Origin: Duganella sp. 1224
Lineage (GTDB): Bacteria; Pseudomonadota; Gammaproteobacteria; Burkholderiales; Burkholderiaceae_D
Length of the DNA: 64,000 bases
NCBI RefSeq assembly: GCF_013408245.1
Contig: NZ_JACBYS010000007.1
Coordinates: 215,877-279,876, forward strand
Reading direction: 5' to 3'
Position numbers and translations under genes: made by a program. The notes under the pieces were generated by a model. The model made no database searches. It saw only the letters and a list, made by a program, of their open reading frames with translations, and was not told the DNA's origin. Shown one piece after another: positions 46,016 to 53,304 of this stretch; the first letter of the stretch is position 1, and each line of letters opens with the position of its first letter.

Positions 46016-46789
46016 TTATTCTCCTGCTTTCTCAGCCGGCTTGGCAGCGCGACGGGCGCCACCAGCTGGACGGGGACGGCCAGCTGGCTTGCCGTCGTCA
46101 CGACGTGGGCCACGTGGCTTTTTCTCTTCAGCCGGGGTATCGATCACAGGCGCTTCGCCGGTGGCCGAACGGTCACCTTTGTAGACCCACACCTTGACAC
46201 CGATGATGCCGTAGGTGGTCGACGCTTCCGAGGTGCCGTAGTCGATGTCAGCGCGCAGGGTGTGCAGTGGCACACGGCCTTCGCGGTACCATTCGGTACG
46301 GGCGATCTCGATGCCGTTCAGACGACCGGACGACATGATCTTGATGCCCAGGGCACCCAGACGCATGGCGTTCTGCATCGCGCGCTTCATGGCGCGACGG
46401 AACATGATGCGCTTTTCCAGCTGCTGGGCGATCGAATCGGCGATCAGCTGCGAGTCGATTTCCGGCTTGCGGATTTCTTCGATGTTGACGTGCACCGGCA
46501 CACCCATGATCTTGCCCAGGGCCGACTTCAGGACTTCGATGTCCTCGCCCTTCTTGCCGATCACCACGCCCGGACGCGAGCTGTAGATGGTGAAACGCGC
46601 GTTCTTGGCCGGACGCTCGATGACGATGCGGCCGACCGAGGCGTTCTTCAGCTTGGTCTTCAGGTAGGTGCGTGCCTTCAGGTCTTCGTTCAGCATGTCG
46701 GCAAAGTTACCATTGCCAGCGTACCAACGCGAAGCCCAGTTACGGGTTACCGCCAGACGGAAACCGGTTGGATGAATTTTCTGACCCAT
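46016..46789 (-). CDS. rpsC: 30S ribosomal protein S3
   Basis: The 257-residue protein (E. coli 233) begins MGQKIHPTGFRLAVTRNWAS and carries a KH domain (VIGKKGEDIEVLK). The extra C-terminal tail of roughly 30 residues is basic and Pro/Ala-rich (RRDDGKPAGRPRPAGGARRA), a common betaproteobacterial extension. It lines the mRNA entry tunnel. Confidence 0.98.
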   Translation of the reverse strand: MGQKIHPTGFRLAVTRNWASRWYAGNGNFADMLNEDLKARTYLKTKLKNASVGRIVIERPAKNARFTIYSSRPGVVIGKKGEDIEVLKSALGKIMGVPVHVNIEEIRKPEIDSQLIADSIAQQLEKRIMFRRAMKRAMQNAMRLGALGIKIMSSGRLNGIEIARTEWYREGRVPLHTLRADIDYGTSEASTTYGIIGVKVWVYKGDRSATGEAPVIDTPAEEKKPRGPRRDDGKPAGRPRPAGGARRAAKPAEKAGE

Positions 46790-46798
46790 CTTGGCTCC

Positions 46799-47128
46799 TT
46801 AGTTACCGACGGTCACGTAAATGTGACACGATTGTTTCGAGATACGATCGCCACGACCTTTTGCACGCGCGGTGAAGCGCTTCAGGATCGGGCCCTTTTC
46901 GACGTAGATCGTTTTCACGAACAGCTCGTCGATGTCGGCACCATCGTTGTGCTCGGCGTTGGCGATGGCCGACTCCAGCACTTTCTTGATGATGGTGGCG
47001 CCTTTTTTCGGGCTGAACTGCAGAATGTTCAGTGCAGCGTCGACTTTTTTGCCACGGATCAGGTCAGCAACCAGGCGGCCCTTTTGGTCCGACAGGCGCA
47101 CGCCTTTGAGGATAGCTTTGGTTTCCAT
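46799..47128 (-). CDS. rplV: 50S ribosomal protein L22
   Basis: The 109-residue protein (E. coli 110) begins METKAILKGVRLSDQKGRLV and has the beta-hairpin KRFTARAKGRGDRISKQSCH that lines the exit tunnel constriction. It shares a base with the rpsS stop (TAATG). Confidence 0.98.
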   Translation of the reverse strand: METKAILKGVRLSDQKGRLVADLIRGKKVDAALNILQFSPKKGATIIKKVLESAIANAEHNDGADIDELFVKTIYVEKGPILKRFTARAKGRGDRISKQSCHIYVTVGN

Positions 47129-47403
47129 TATTTCTTCGCCTTCTTGTCAGCGGCATGGCCCTTGAACGTGCGGGTCAGCGCGAATTCACCGAGCTTGTGA
47201 CCCACCATGTTTTCGGAAACATACACAGGCACGTGCAGCTTGCCGTTGTGAACAGCGATCGTCAGGCCGATGAAGTCAGGCATGATGGTCGAGCGACGGG
47301 ACCAGGTTTTGATTGGCTTTTTGTCTTTGGTCGCTTGCGCGGCTTCGACTTTTTTCACCAGGTGGGCGTCACAGAACGGCCCTTTTTTCAATGAACGAGT
47401 CAT
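47128..47403 (-). CDS. rpsS: 30S ribosomal protein S19
   Basis: The 91-residue protein (E. coli 92) begins MTRSLKKGPFCDAHLVKKVE and has the PDFIGLTIAVHNGKLHVPVY and MVGHKLGEFALTRTFKGH segments. It forms the A-site finger bridge of the 30S head. It follows rplB by 9 bases. Confidence 0.98.
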   Translation of the reverse strand: MTRSLKKGPFCDAHLVKKVEAAQATKDKKPIKTWSRRSTIMPDFIGLTIAVHNGKLHVPVYVSENMVGHKLGEFALTRTFKGHAADKKAKK

Positions 47404-47412
47404 GATTTATCC

Positions 47413-48243
47413 TTATTTCTTGCCGCGGCGCGAGACGATCATCGAAGAAGTGCGCTTGTTGCTGCGAGTCTTCTTGCCCTTGGTCTGCTGGCCCCATGGC
47501 GACACTGGGTGACGACCAGCGGCGGTACGGCCTTCACCACCACCGTGCGGGTGGTCGATCGGGTTCATCACCACACCGCGCACGGTAGGACGCACACCGC
47601 GCCAACGCATGGCACCGGCTTTACCGATCTTGCGCAGGCTGTGTTCGGCATTGCCGACTTCGCCCACGGTGGCACGGCACTCGATGTGCACGCGACGGAC
47701 TTCGCCCGAACGCAGACGCACCTGAGCGTACGTACCTTCACGCGCCATCAGCACCACGCCGGCGCCGGCGGTACGGGCCATCTGGGCGCCCTTACCTGGC
47801 AGCATTTCGACGCAGTTCATCACGGTACCGACCGGGATGTTGCGGATCGGCAGGCAGTTGCCGGCCTTGATCGGCGCTTCCGCGCCGCTCATCACGGTGT
47901 CGCCCACCGCCATGCCCTTGGTGGCGATGATGTAGGTGCGGGCGCCGTCGGCGTAGCACAGCAGCGCGATGTGCGCGGTGCGGTTAGGATCGTATTCGAT
48001 ACGTTCCACTTTCGCCGGGATGCCGTCCTTGCTGTTACGCTTGAAGTCGATCACGCGGTAGTGCTGCTTGTGACCGCCACCGATGTGACGGGTGGTGATG
48101 TGGCCGTTGTTGTTGCGGCCGGCGGTCTTCGATTTTTTCTCAACCAGCGCGGCGAACGGACGGCCCTTGAACAGGTCCGAGTTCACCACTTTCACCATGC
48201 CGCGACGGCCTGGGGAGGTTGGCTTCATCTTAACGAGTGCCAT
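47413..48243 (-). CDS. rplB: 50S ribosomal protein L2
   Basis: The 276-residue protein (E. coli 273) begins MALVKMKPTSPGRRGMVKVV and has NPIDHPHGGGEGRTAAGRHP with the histidine near the peptidyl transferase centre. It bridges the subunits and is needed for their association. It shares a base with the rplW stop (TAATG). Confidence 0.98.
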   Translation of the reverse strand: MALVKMKPTSPGRRGMVKVVNSDLFKGRPFAALVEKKSKTAGRNNNGHITTRHIGGGHKQHYRVIDFKRNSKDGIPAKVERIEYDPNRTAHIALLCYADGARTYIIATKGMAVGDTVMSGAEAPIKAGNCLPIRNIPVGTVMNCVEMLPGKGAQMARTAGAGVVLMAREGTYAQVRLRSGEVRRVHIECRATVGEVGNAEHSLRKIGKAGAMRWRGVRPTVRGVVMNPIDHPHGGGEGRTAAGRHPVSPWGQQTKGKKTRSNKRTSSMIVSRRGKK

Positions 48244-48557
48244 TATTTAGCCTCCTCGGTGAAATTGATTTCCTGGCCTGGTTTCAGGCACACGAAAGCA
48301 CGCTTGGTGTGGTTGCGGCGGCCGATATGGGCGCCCGAACGCTTTTGCTTGCCTTCGCGGTTCACGGTCTGCACCGATTCCACTTGGACTTTGAACAGCA
48401 GTTCAACGGCAGCCTTGATCTCTGGCTTGGTGGCGTCGGTGGTGACGCGGAACACGATCTGCTCGTTCTTTTCCGCGACCAGGGTGGCCTTCTCGGAAAT
48501 CACCGGAGCCACCAGCACCTTCATCAGGCGCTCTTCGCTAAATTTCAATGCGCTCAT
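48243..48557 (-). CDS. rplW: 50S ribosomal protein L23
   Basis: The 104-residue protein (E. coli 100) begins MSALKFSEERLMKVLVAPVI and keeps SEKATLVAEKNEQIVFRV. It is the trigger factor and SRP docking site at the tunnel exit. It overlaps the rplD stop by 4 bases. Confidence 0.98.
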   Translation of the reverse strand: MSALKFSEERLMKVLVAPVISEKATLVAEKNEQIVFRVTTDATKPEIKAAVELLFKVQVESVQTVNREGKQKRSGAHIGRRNHTKRAFVCLKPGQEINFTEEAK

Positions 48558-49174
48558 GCCAGCATCTCCTCAATCTTCGCCAGCGCGGCCTTGGTCACCA
48601 GGATCTTCTTGTAGAAGACCAGCGACATCGGGTCGGCGTGACGTGGCTCGACAACCAGCACGTTCGGCAGGTTGCGGGAAGCCAGTTCCAGGTTTTCGTT
48701 GGCGGTGTCGGTGATGATCAGCACCGAGTCGAAGCCCAGGCCGGTCAGCTTTTGCGACAGCAGCTTGGTTTTAGGCGCTTCGATCGACAGATCTTCGATC
48801 ACGACCAGACGGTCTTCGCGGGCCAGCTGCGACAGGATCGAGCAGACACCAGCGCGGTACATCTTCTTGTTCACCTTGTGGGTGAAGTTCTCGTCAGGCG
48901 AGTTCGGGAAGATGCGACCACCGCCGCGCCACAGTGGCGACGACGACATACCAGCACGGGCGCGGCCGGTGCCTTTCTGGCGCCATGGCTTCTTGGTCGT
49001 GTGGTGGACTTCTTCACGGTCTTTTTGCTTACGGTTGCCGCTGCGCGCATTGGCTTGGTAGGCAACGACGATCTGGTGGATCAGCGCTTCGTTGTAGTCG
49101 CGGCCGAACACGGTGTCAGCGGCGGCGATATTGGCAGCGGCTTGACCTTGGGCGTTCAAGAGCTTGAGTTCCAT
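48554..49174 (-). CDS. rplD: 50S ribosomal protein L4
   Basis: The 206-residue protein (E. coli 201) begins MELKLLNAQGQAAANIAAAD and has the exit-tunnel loop KPWRQKGTGRARAGMSSSPL. In E. coli it represses the S10 operon through the leader upstream of rpsJ; here rpsJ is about 13 kb away with its own terminator (see findings). It follows rplC by 3 bases. Confidence 0.98.
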   Translation of the reverse strand: MELKLLNAQGQAAANIAAADTVFGRDYNEALIHQIVVAYQANARSGNRKQKDREEVHHTTKKPWRQKGTGRARAGMSSSPLWRGGGRIFPNSPDENFTHKVNKKMYRAGVCSILSQLAREDRLVVIEDLSIEAPKTKLLSQKLTGLGFDSVLIITDTANENLELASRNLPNVLVVEPRHADPMSLVFYKKILVTKAALAKIEEMLA

Positions 49175-49177
49175 CGA

Positions 49178-49834
49178 TTAAGCTCCCTTCTTTGCTTTAA
49201 CTTTAACGGCAGGCGAGACCACCACTTCACCGTTCTTGGCGCCAGGAATGGCACCCTTGACCAGCAGCAGCGAACGCTCAGCGTCGATGCGGGCGATTTC
49301 CAGATTCTGCACGGTGCGGGTAACGTCACCCATGTGACCGGTCATGCGCTTGCCAGGGAACACGCGGCCTGGATCTTGCGCCATACCAATCGAACCTGGC
49401 ACGTTGTGCGAACGGGAGTTACCGTGGGTCTGGCGACCCGAGGCGAAGTTGTGACGCTTGATGGTACCGGCGTAGCCTTTACCGATCGTGACGCCCTGGA
49501 CGTCAACTTTCTGACCGACTTCGAACAGCGACACGGCGACAACTTCACCGGCTTTCAGTTCGGCGGCTTTAGCGGCGTCGACACGGAACTCTTTCAGCAG
49601 AGTACCCGCTTCAACACCGGCTTTAGCGTGGTGACCGGCAACGGCTTTGGTCACGCGGGAAGCGCGACGTTGACCGAAGGCGACCTGAACTGCGGCGTAA
49701 CCGTCAGTTTCAGGAGTTTTGATTTGCGCAACACGGTTGTTCGATACGTCGACCACGGTGACTGGGATCGAATCCCCGTCATCGGTGAAGATGCGCATCA
49801 TGCCAACCTTGCGACCGAGGAGGCCAAGGCTCAT
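49178..49834 (-). CDS. rplC: 50S ribosomal protein L3
   Basis: The 218-residue protein (E. coli 209) begins MSLGLLGRKVGMMRIFTDDG and has ASGRQTHGNSRSHNVPGSIG, whose Gln is methylated in E. coli. It binds early to 23S rRNA near the peptidyl transferase centre. It is the first gene of this ribosomal transcription unit: a promoter-like pair lies about 90-125 bases upstream and no rpsJ precedes it. Confidence 0.98.
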   Translation of the reverse strand: MSLGLLGRKVGMMRIFTDDGDSIPVTVVDVSNNRVAQIKTPETDGYAAVQVAFGQRRASRVTKAVAGHHAKAGVEAGTLLKEFRVDAAKAAELKAGEVVAVSLFEVGQKVDVQGVTIGKGYAGTIKRHNFASGRQTHGNSRSHNVPGSIGMAQDPGRVFPGKRMTGHMGDVTRTVQNLEIARIDAERSLLLVKGAIPGAKNGEVVVSPAVKVKAKKGA

Positions 49835-49930
49835 TTTTTCTCCATTCCCACCTACGATTGGGCGGGGCTTTGTTGAACTACAAAAATAGTACGGACCAAA
49901 TAAAAAGACGAATCCATACCGAAGCCGGCT

Positions 49931-49959
49931 AGTGTACTGTGAAAAGGGGCTTGACGCAA
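49931..49959 (-). promoter_or_regulatory. Candidate sigma-70 promoter for the rplC-led ribosomal unit
   Basis: On the minus strand TTGCGT (49954-49959) and TACACT (49931-49936) are 17 bases apart. The predicted start near 49924 gives a leader of about 90 bases. It lies between the terminator of the upstream receptor gene (50032-50063) and rplC. It would be needed because rpsJ and tuf are not adjacent. The rest of the 49835-50089 gap shows no gene. Confidence 0.55.
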
Positions 49960-50031
49960 CAACTTATTACGAGGTATGTCGGTTTTTTGCGCCGCGCCCG
50001 GCGCAGCGCCGCGGTTGTTGAATCAGCAATG

Positions 50032-50063
50032 AAAAACGGCGGCGGAACCGCAGTTCCGCCGCC
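50032..50063 (-). terminator. Rho-independent terminator of the first TonB-dependent receptor gene
   Basis: GGCGGCGGAAC (50038-50048) pairs perfectly with GTTCCGCCGCC (50053-50063) around a CGCA loop; five U follow on the minus strand (50032-50036). It stops the receptor transcript before rplC. Confidence 0.85.
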
Positions 50064-50089
50064 GCCATGTGGCCGTCAGCGCTCAGCTA

Positions 50090-52993
50090 TTAATAGAAGG
50101 TGTAGCTGGCGTTGAAGGTGAAGTAACGGCCCCATGGGTTGTGCAGGCCCTCGTTGTAGCCGGCCAGCGGCGCGCCCGAGCTGGCGCCGTAACGTGGATC
50201 ATACGGCGCGCGCTTGTCGAACAGGTTCTGGATGTTCAGGCTGAGCGACCAGTTCTTGAAGCCGGTGTAGCTGTAGCTGGCGCCCACCGTGGTCCAGCTG
50301 TCCACCGCGCACTTCGGATAGTAAGCCTCGTACAGCGGCACCGTGGTGTTGCGGTCCGGTTCGGCGTCGGTCGGCTTCTTGGTGCCGTAGTGGCAGAACG
50401 GCTGGGCGAAGGTGTCGGTGCCGTCGTAGCGACGCAGCAGCGAGACCGGGCCGACGTAGTTGACGTTGGCCGACAGCGAGTGGTCGCCGCGGCTCCAGTT
50501 GGCGGTCAGCGTGGTCTTCCAGCGCGGGATGTCGAGGCCGCTGCTCAGCGCCCAGTCGGTAATGCCGGCGCTGCTGCCCGCCAGATTATGTTCCGGGTCG
50601 CCCACCTGGCCGGCGATCGAGTAGTGCGAGGTGTAGGTCGAGCTGACCTTGGTGTCCAGCGAGCCCCAGCTGCCCATGTTGTGGCGGTAGCGCGCTTCCA
50701 GGTCGATCCCGCGCACTTCCGACGACCCCTGGTTGATCCACGGCTCGCGCACCATCAGCAGCGGGCCGGTGCCGGGAATCGGCTTGCCGTTGCCATCGAG
50801 GATGAAGTTGGCCGGGTTGGTGTCGCGCACGATCAGGCCCGGGTTGCTGTCCTCGTTTTTCAGCGCGTCGAAGGCGCTGCCCAGGATCACCTCGCCCTCC
50901 TTGCGGATGCGCCAGAAGTCCACCACGAAGTCGAGGTCCTTGGTCGGCGAAATGATGAAACCGATCGAGTGGCTCTTCGAGCGTTCCGGCACCAGGTTCG
51001 GGTTGGCGCCGCCGGTGCCCGCCGCCGACTTGTTGCAGTCGACTTCGGTCGCGCCCGGCTTCGGTGTCACCTCGTCGGTCTCGCAGCGTTTCGGGTCATA
51101 CAGGCCGCTCAGGAAGAACTGCGCGCCGCCCGGCGTCACCTGGGTCAGGCCCGGGGCGCGGAAGCCCTTGGCGTAGGTGCCGCGCAGCGCGAACATGTCG
51201 CTCGGCGTCCACTTGCCGCCGAACTTCGGCACGAAGTTGCGCTCCAGGTTCTGGTATTTGTCGACGCGGCCGGCAAATTCCAGTTCCAGCGATTTCAGCA
51301 GCGGAGTGCGCAGCTCGAAGAACGCCGACTTGACGTTGCGCCGGCCATCGATGACGGTGTTGGCCAGGCCGTAGATGTCGCCGCGCGCCACCAGCTCGTC
51401 CGGGTTCAGCTTGATCTTCTCCTGGCGCAGCTCGAAGCCGGCGGCGAACGCCAGCGGGCCGCCCGGCAGCTGGCCGAACTCGGTGTTGGCCTTGCCGTCC
51501 CACTGCAGGATCGAGGCCTTGTTGTCGGTCACCACGTCGTGGCCCAGGGTCGGGTCGGCCGACAGCTGGGCCAGCGAGGTGCCGGTGTTCAGCTTGCGCA
51601 GCGTCGGCAGGTACAGGCGGCCGTAGGTGGTGTCGTCGCGCTTGGATTCATTCCACAGCAGGCCGGTGTTCCAGTCCCAGCTGCCGTAGGTGCCTTCCAG
51701 GCCGACCAGCGTGCGGATGCCCTTGTTGACGTTTTGGGTGCCGCCGCGCAGGTTTTCAAAGCGGTAGCCGACCGAGGCGCGCGCGTTCGGGAACGGGTTG
51801 TCCGGGTGGCCGATCGGCAGGATGGCCTGGAACGGCGCGGCGGTACCGTTGGCGGTGAAGTTGGTGACCACCGACTGGCCGATGGTGATCGGCGCGCCGG
51901 TGTAGTTGCGCTCGGTGCGGCTGAGCGCCACCTCGGCGAACGCGCGGGTATTCTGCCCCAGCTTCAGCACGCCGCGGCTCAGCAGGCTGGCGTCCTTGCC
52001 GGCGCTTTGCGCCTCCAGGAAGCGGGTGGTGTCGTAGTTACAGAAGGTGCGGTTGATGAACACGCTGGTGGCGGCAAAGCCCATGGCGGTGCTGCCCACC
52101 AGTTGCTGCGACGGATCGCAATTGGTGCGCACCACCAGGTTGGTCGGCGCCAGCGCCTGGTTGACGGCGAAGTTGGCCGAGCCGGGCGAACGTTCGCGGT
52201 AGAACGCCGGGCTGGCCGACACGGTGCTGCCGTACGGCGTGGCGTAGCGGCTGTTGAGCTGCTTGTACTGGTCGAAGGCGATGTCGGTGGCGTCGGCGCG
52301 CAGCACGCGGTCGCGCTTGGAAACGTCGACGGCGACGAACACGTTGTAACCGTCGGCCTCGACGTCACCCTTGCCCCAGAAGGCGTTGGCGCCGCGGCGG
52401 CCGAAGTTGCCGTCATCGTTGGCGCCGGCGCGGGCCGACACCTTGAGGCCCTCGAAATTGTTCTTGGTGATGAAGTTGATCACGCCGCCGATCGCGTCGG
52501 AGCCGTACACGGCCGAGGCGCCATCCTTCAGGATCTCGACCCGGTCCAGCGCCGACAGCGGGATGCTGTTCAGGTCATACAACGTCGAGTTGCCGTCATT
52601 CGGGTCGGCGTAGGCCGATGGCGTCATGCGGCGGCCGTTCAGCAGGATCAGCGTCGACGTCGACGACAGGCCGCGCAGCGAGGCGGTGGCCACGCCGCGC
52701 GAGAAGCCACCGTCGTTGGTGTCGTAGTTGTTGTCGGTGCCCATCGACGGCACGGTGCGCATCAGTTCCGACACGGTGGAGGCGCCGCTGGCCTTGATGT
52801 CCTGGATGGAGATCACCTGCACCGGCGAATTGCCTTCCTTGCCGACGCGCTTCAGGTTGGAGCCGGTGACGTACACCGACTCGACTTCTTTCTCTTGCGC
52901 CTGGCCGACGGCCTGGGCGTGTGCAACATGGGTGTATGCGAGGCTGAGCGCCACGGCAAGCACGCTCCTTTTCAATTGCAGCTGATTCTTCAA
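50090..52993 (-). CDS. TonB-dependent outer-membrane receptor 1
   Basis: The 967-residue protein has a signal peptide (cut after about AHA/AQA at 24-27), a TonB box region (EVESVYVTGSNLKR), a plug domain with DRVEILKDGASAVYGSDAIG and GVINFITKNNFEG, and a 22-strand barrel ending in the aromatic YFTFNASYTFY. The start is TTG 52991-52993 with GGGGGG a few bases upstream. It imports an unknown substrate, powered by TonB-ExbBD. Three TGTAA repeats with 10-base spacing lie in its leader. It resembles receptor 2 in overall type. Confidence 0.92.
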   Translation of the reverse strand: MKNQLQLKRSVLAVALSLAYTHVAHAQAVGQAQEKEVESVYVTGSNLKRVGKEGNSPVQVISIQDIKASGASTVSELMRTVPSMGTDNNYDTNDGGFSRGVATASLRGLSSTSTLILLNGRRMTPSAYADPNDGNSTLYDLNSIPLSALDRVEILKDGASAVYGSDAIGGVINFITKNNFEGLKVSARAGANDDGNFGRRGANAFWGKGDVEADGYNVFVAVDVSKRDRVLRADATDIAFDQYKQLNSRYATPYGSTVSASPAFYRERSPGSANFAVNQALAPTNLVVRTNCDPSQQLVGSTAMGFAATSVFINRTFCNYDTTRFLEAQSAGKDASLLSRGVLKLGQNTRAFAEVALSRTERNYTGAPITIGQSVVTNFTANGTAAPFQAILPIGHPDNPFPNARASVGYRFENLRGGTQNVNKGIRTLVGLEGTYGSWDWNTGLLWNESKRDDTTYGRLYLPTLRKLNTGTSLAQLSADPTLGHDVVTDNKASILQWDGKANTEFGQLPGGPLAFAAGFELRQEKIKLNPDELVARGDIYGLANTVIDGRRNVKSAFFELRTPLLKSLELEFAGRVDKYQNLERNFVPKFGGKWTPSDMFALRGTYAKGFRAPGLTQVTPGGAQFFLSGLYDPKRCETDEVTPKPGATEVDCNKSAAGTGGANPNLVPERSKSHSIGFIISPTKDLDFVVDFWRIRKEGEVILGSAFDALKNEDSNPGLIVRDTNPANFILDGNGKPIPGTGPLLMVREPWINQGSSEVRGIDLEARYRHNMGSWGSLDTKVSSTYTSHYSIAGQVGDPEHNLAGSSAGITDWALSSGLDIPRWKTTLTANWSRGDHSLSANVNYVGPVSLLRRYDGTDTFAQPFCHYGTKKPTDAEPDRNTTVPLYEAYYPKCAVDSWTTVGASYSYTGFKNWSLSLNIQNLFDKRAPYDPRYGASSGAPLAGYNEGLHNPWGRYFTFNASYTFY

Positions 52994-53010
52994 GTGACCC
53001 CCCGAATGTT

Positions 53011-53035
53011 TGTAAAATTATGTAATTTCATGTAA
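53011..53035. promoter_or_regulatory. Three TGTAA repeats at 10-base intervals upstream of receptor 1
   Basis: TGTAAAATTA, TGTAATTTCA and TGTAAGAACT start at 53011, 53021 and 53031, exactly one helical turn apart, 18-42 bases upstream of the receptor start. A short inverted repeat TGTCA/TGACA (53072-53085) lies further up. The AT-rich 52994-53229 gap holds these and no gene. They may be operator or RNA-binding sites. Confidence 0.4.
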
Positions 53036-53229
53036 GAACTGGTTTCATCTCTTGTGGAGATCGCCAATTCCTGTCATGCCTGACAAATTTCACATAACTT
53101 CGTTTGCAAATGAAGAAATTTTTAGCAATATCTAAAGTTGCAGAAATAGTATGCGCTAAGTTCGGGCTTCTTCCGCTATCTGTGCAAAAAATGGTCGCTC
53201 AATTGTGCTATTTTCGCAACGCTTGAGGT

Positions 53230-53265
53230 AAAAAAAATGCCGCCCCGTGGAGCACGGGACGGCAT
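53230..53265 (-). terminator. Rho-independent terminator of TonB-dependent receptor 2
   Basis: ATGCCG...CCCGTGG (53237-53250) pairs with CACGGG...CGGCAT (53254-53265) with few mismatches, followed on the minus strand by seven U (53230-53236). Confidence 0.8.
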
Positions 53266-53304
53266 CGCGAAAGTCACCCGGCGGCGCCGGAGGACGCTGC
53301 TACA

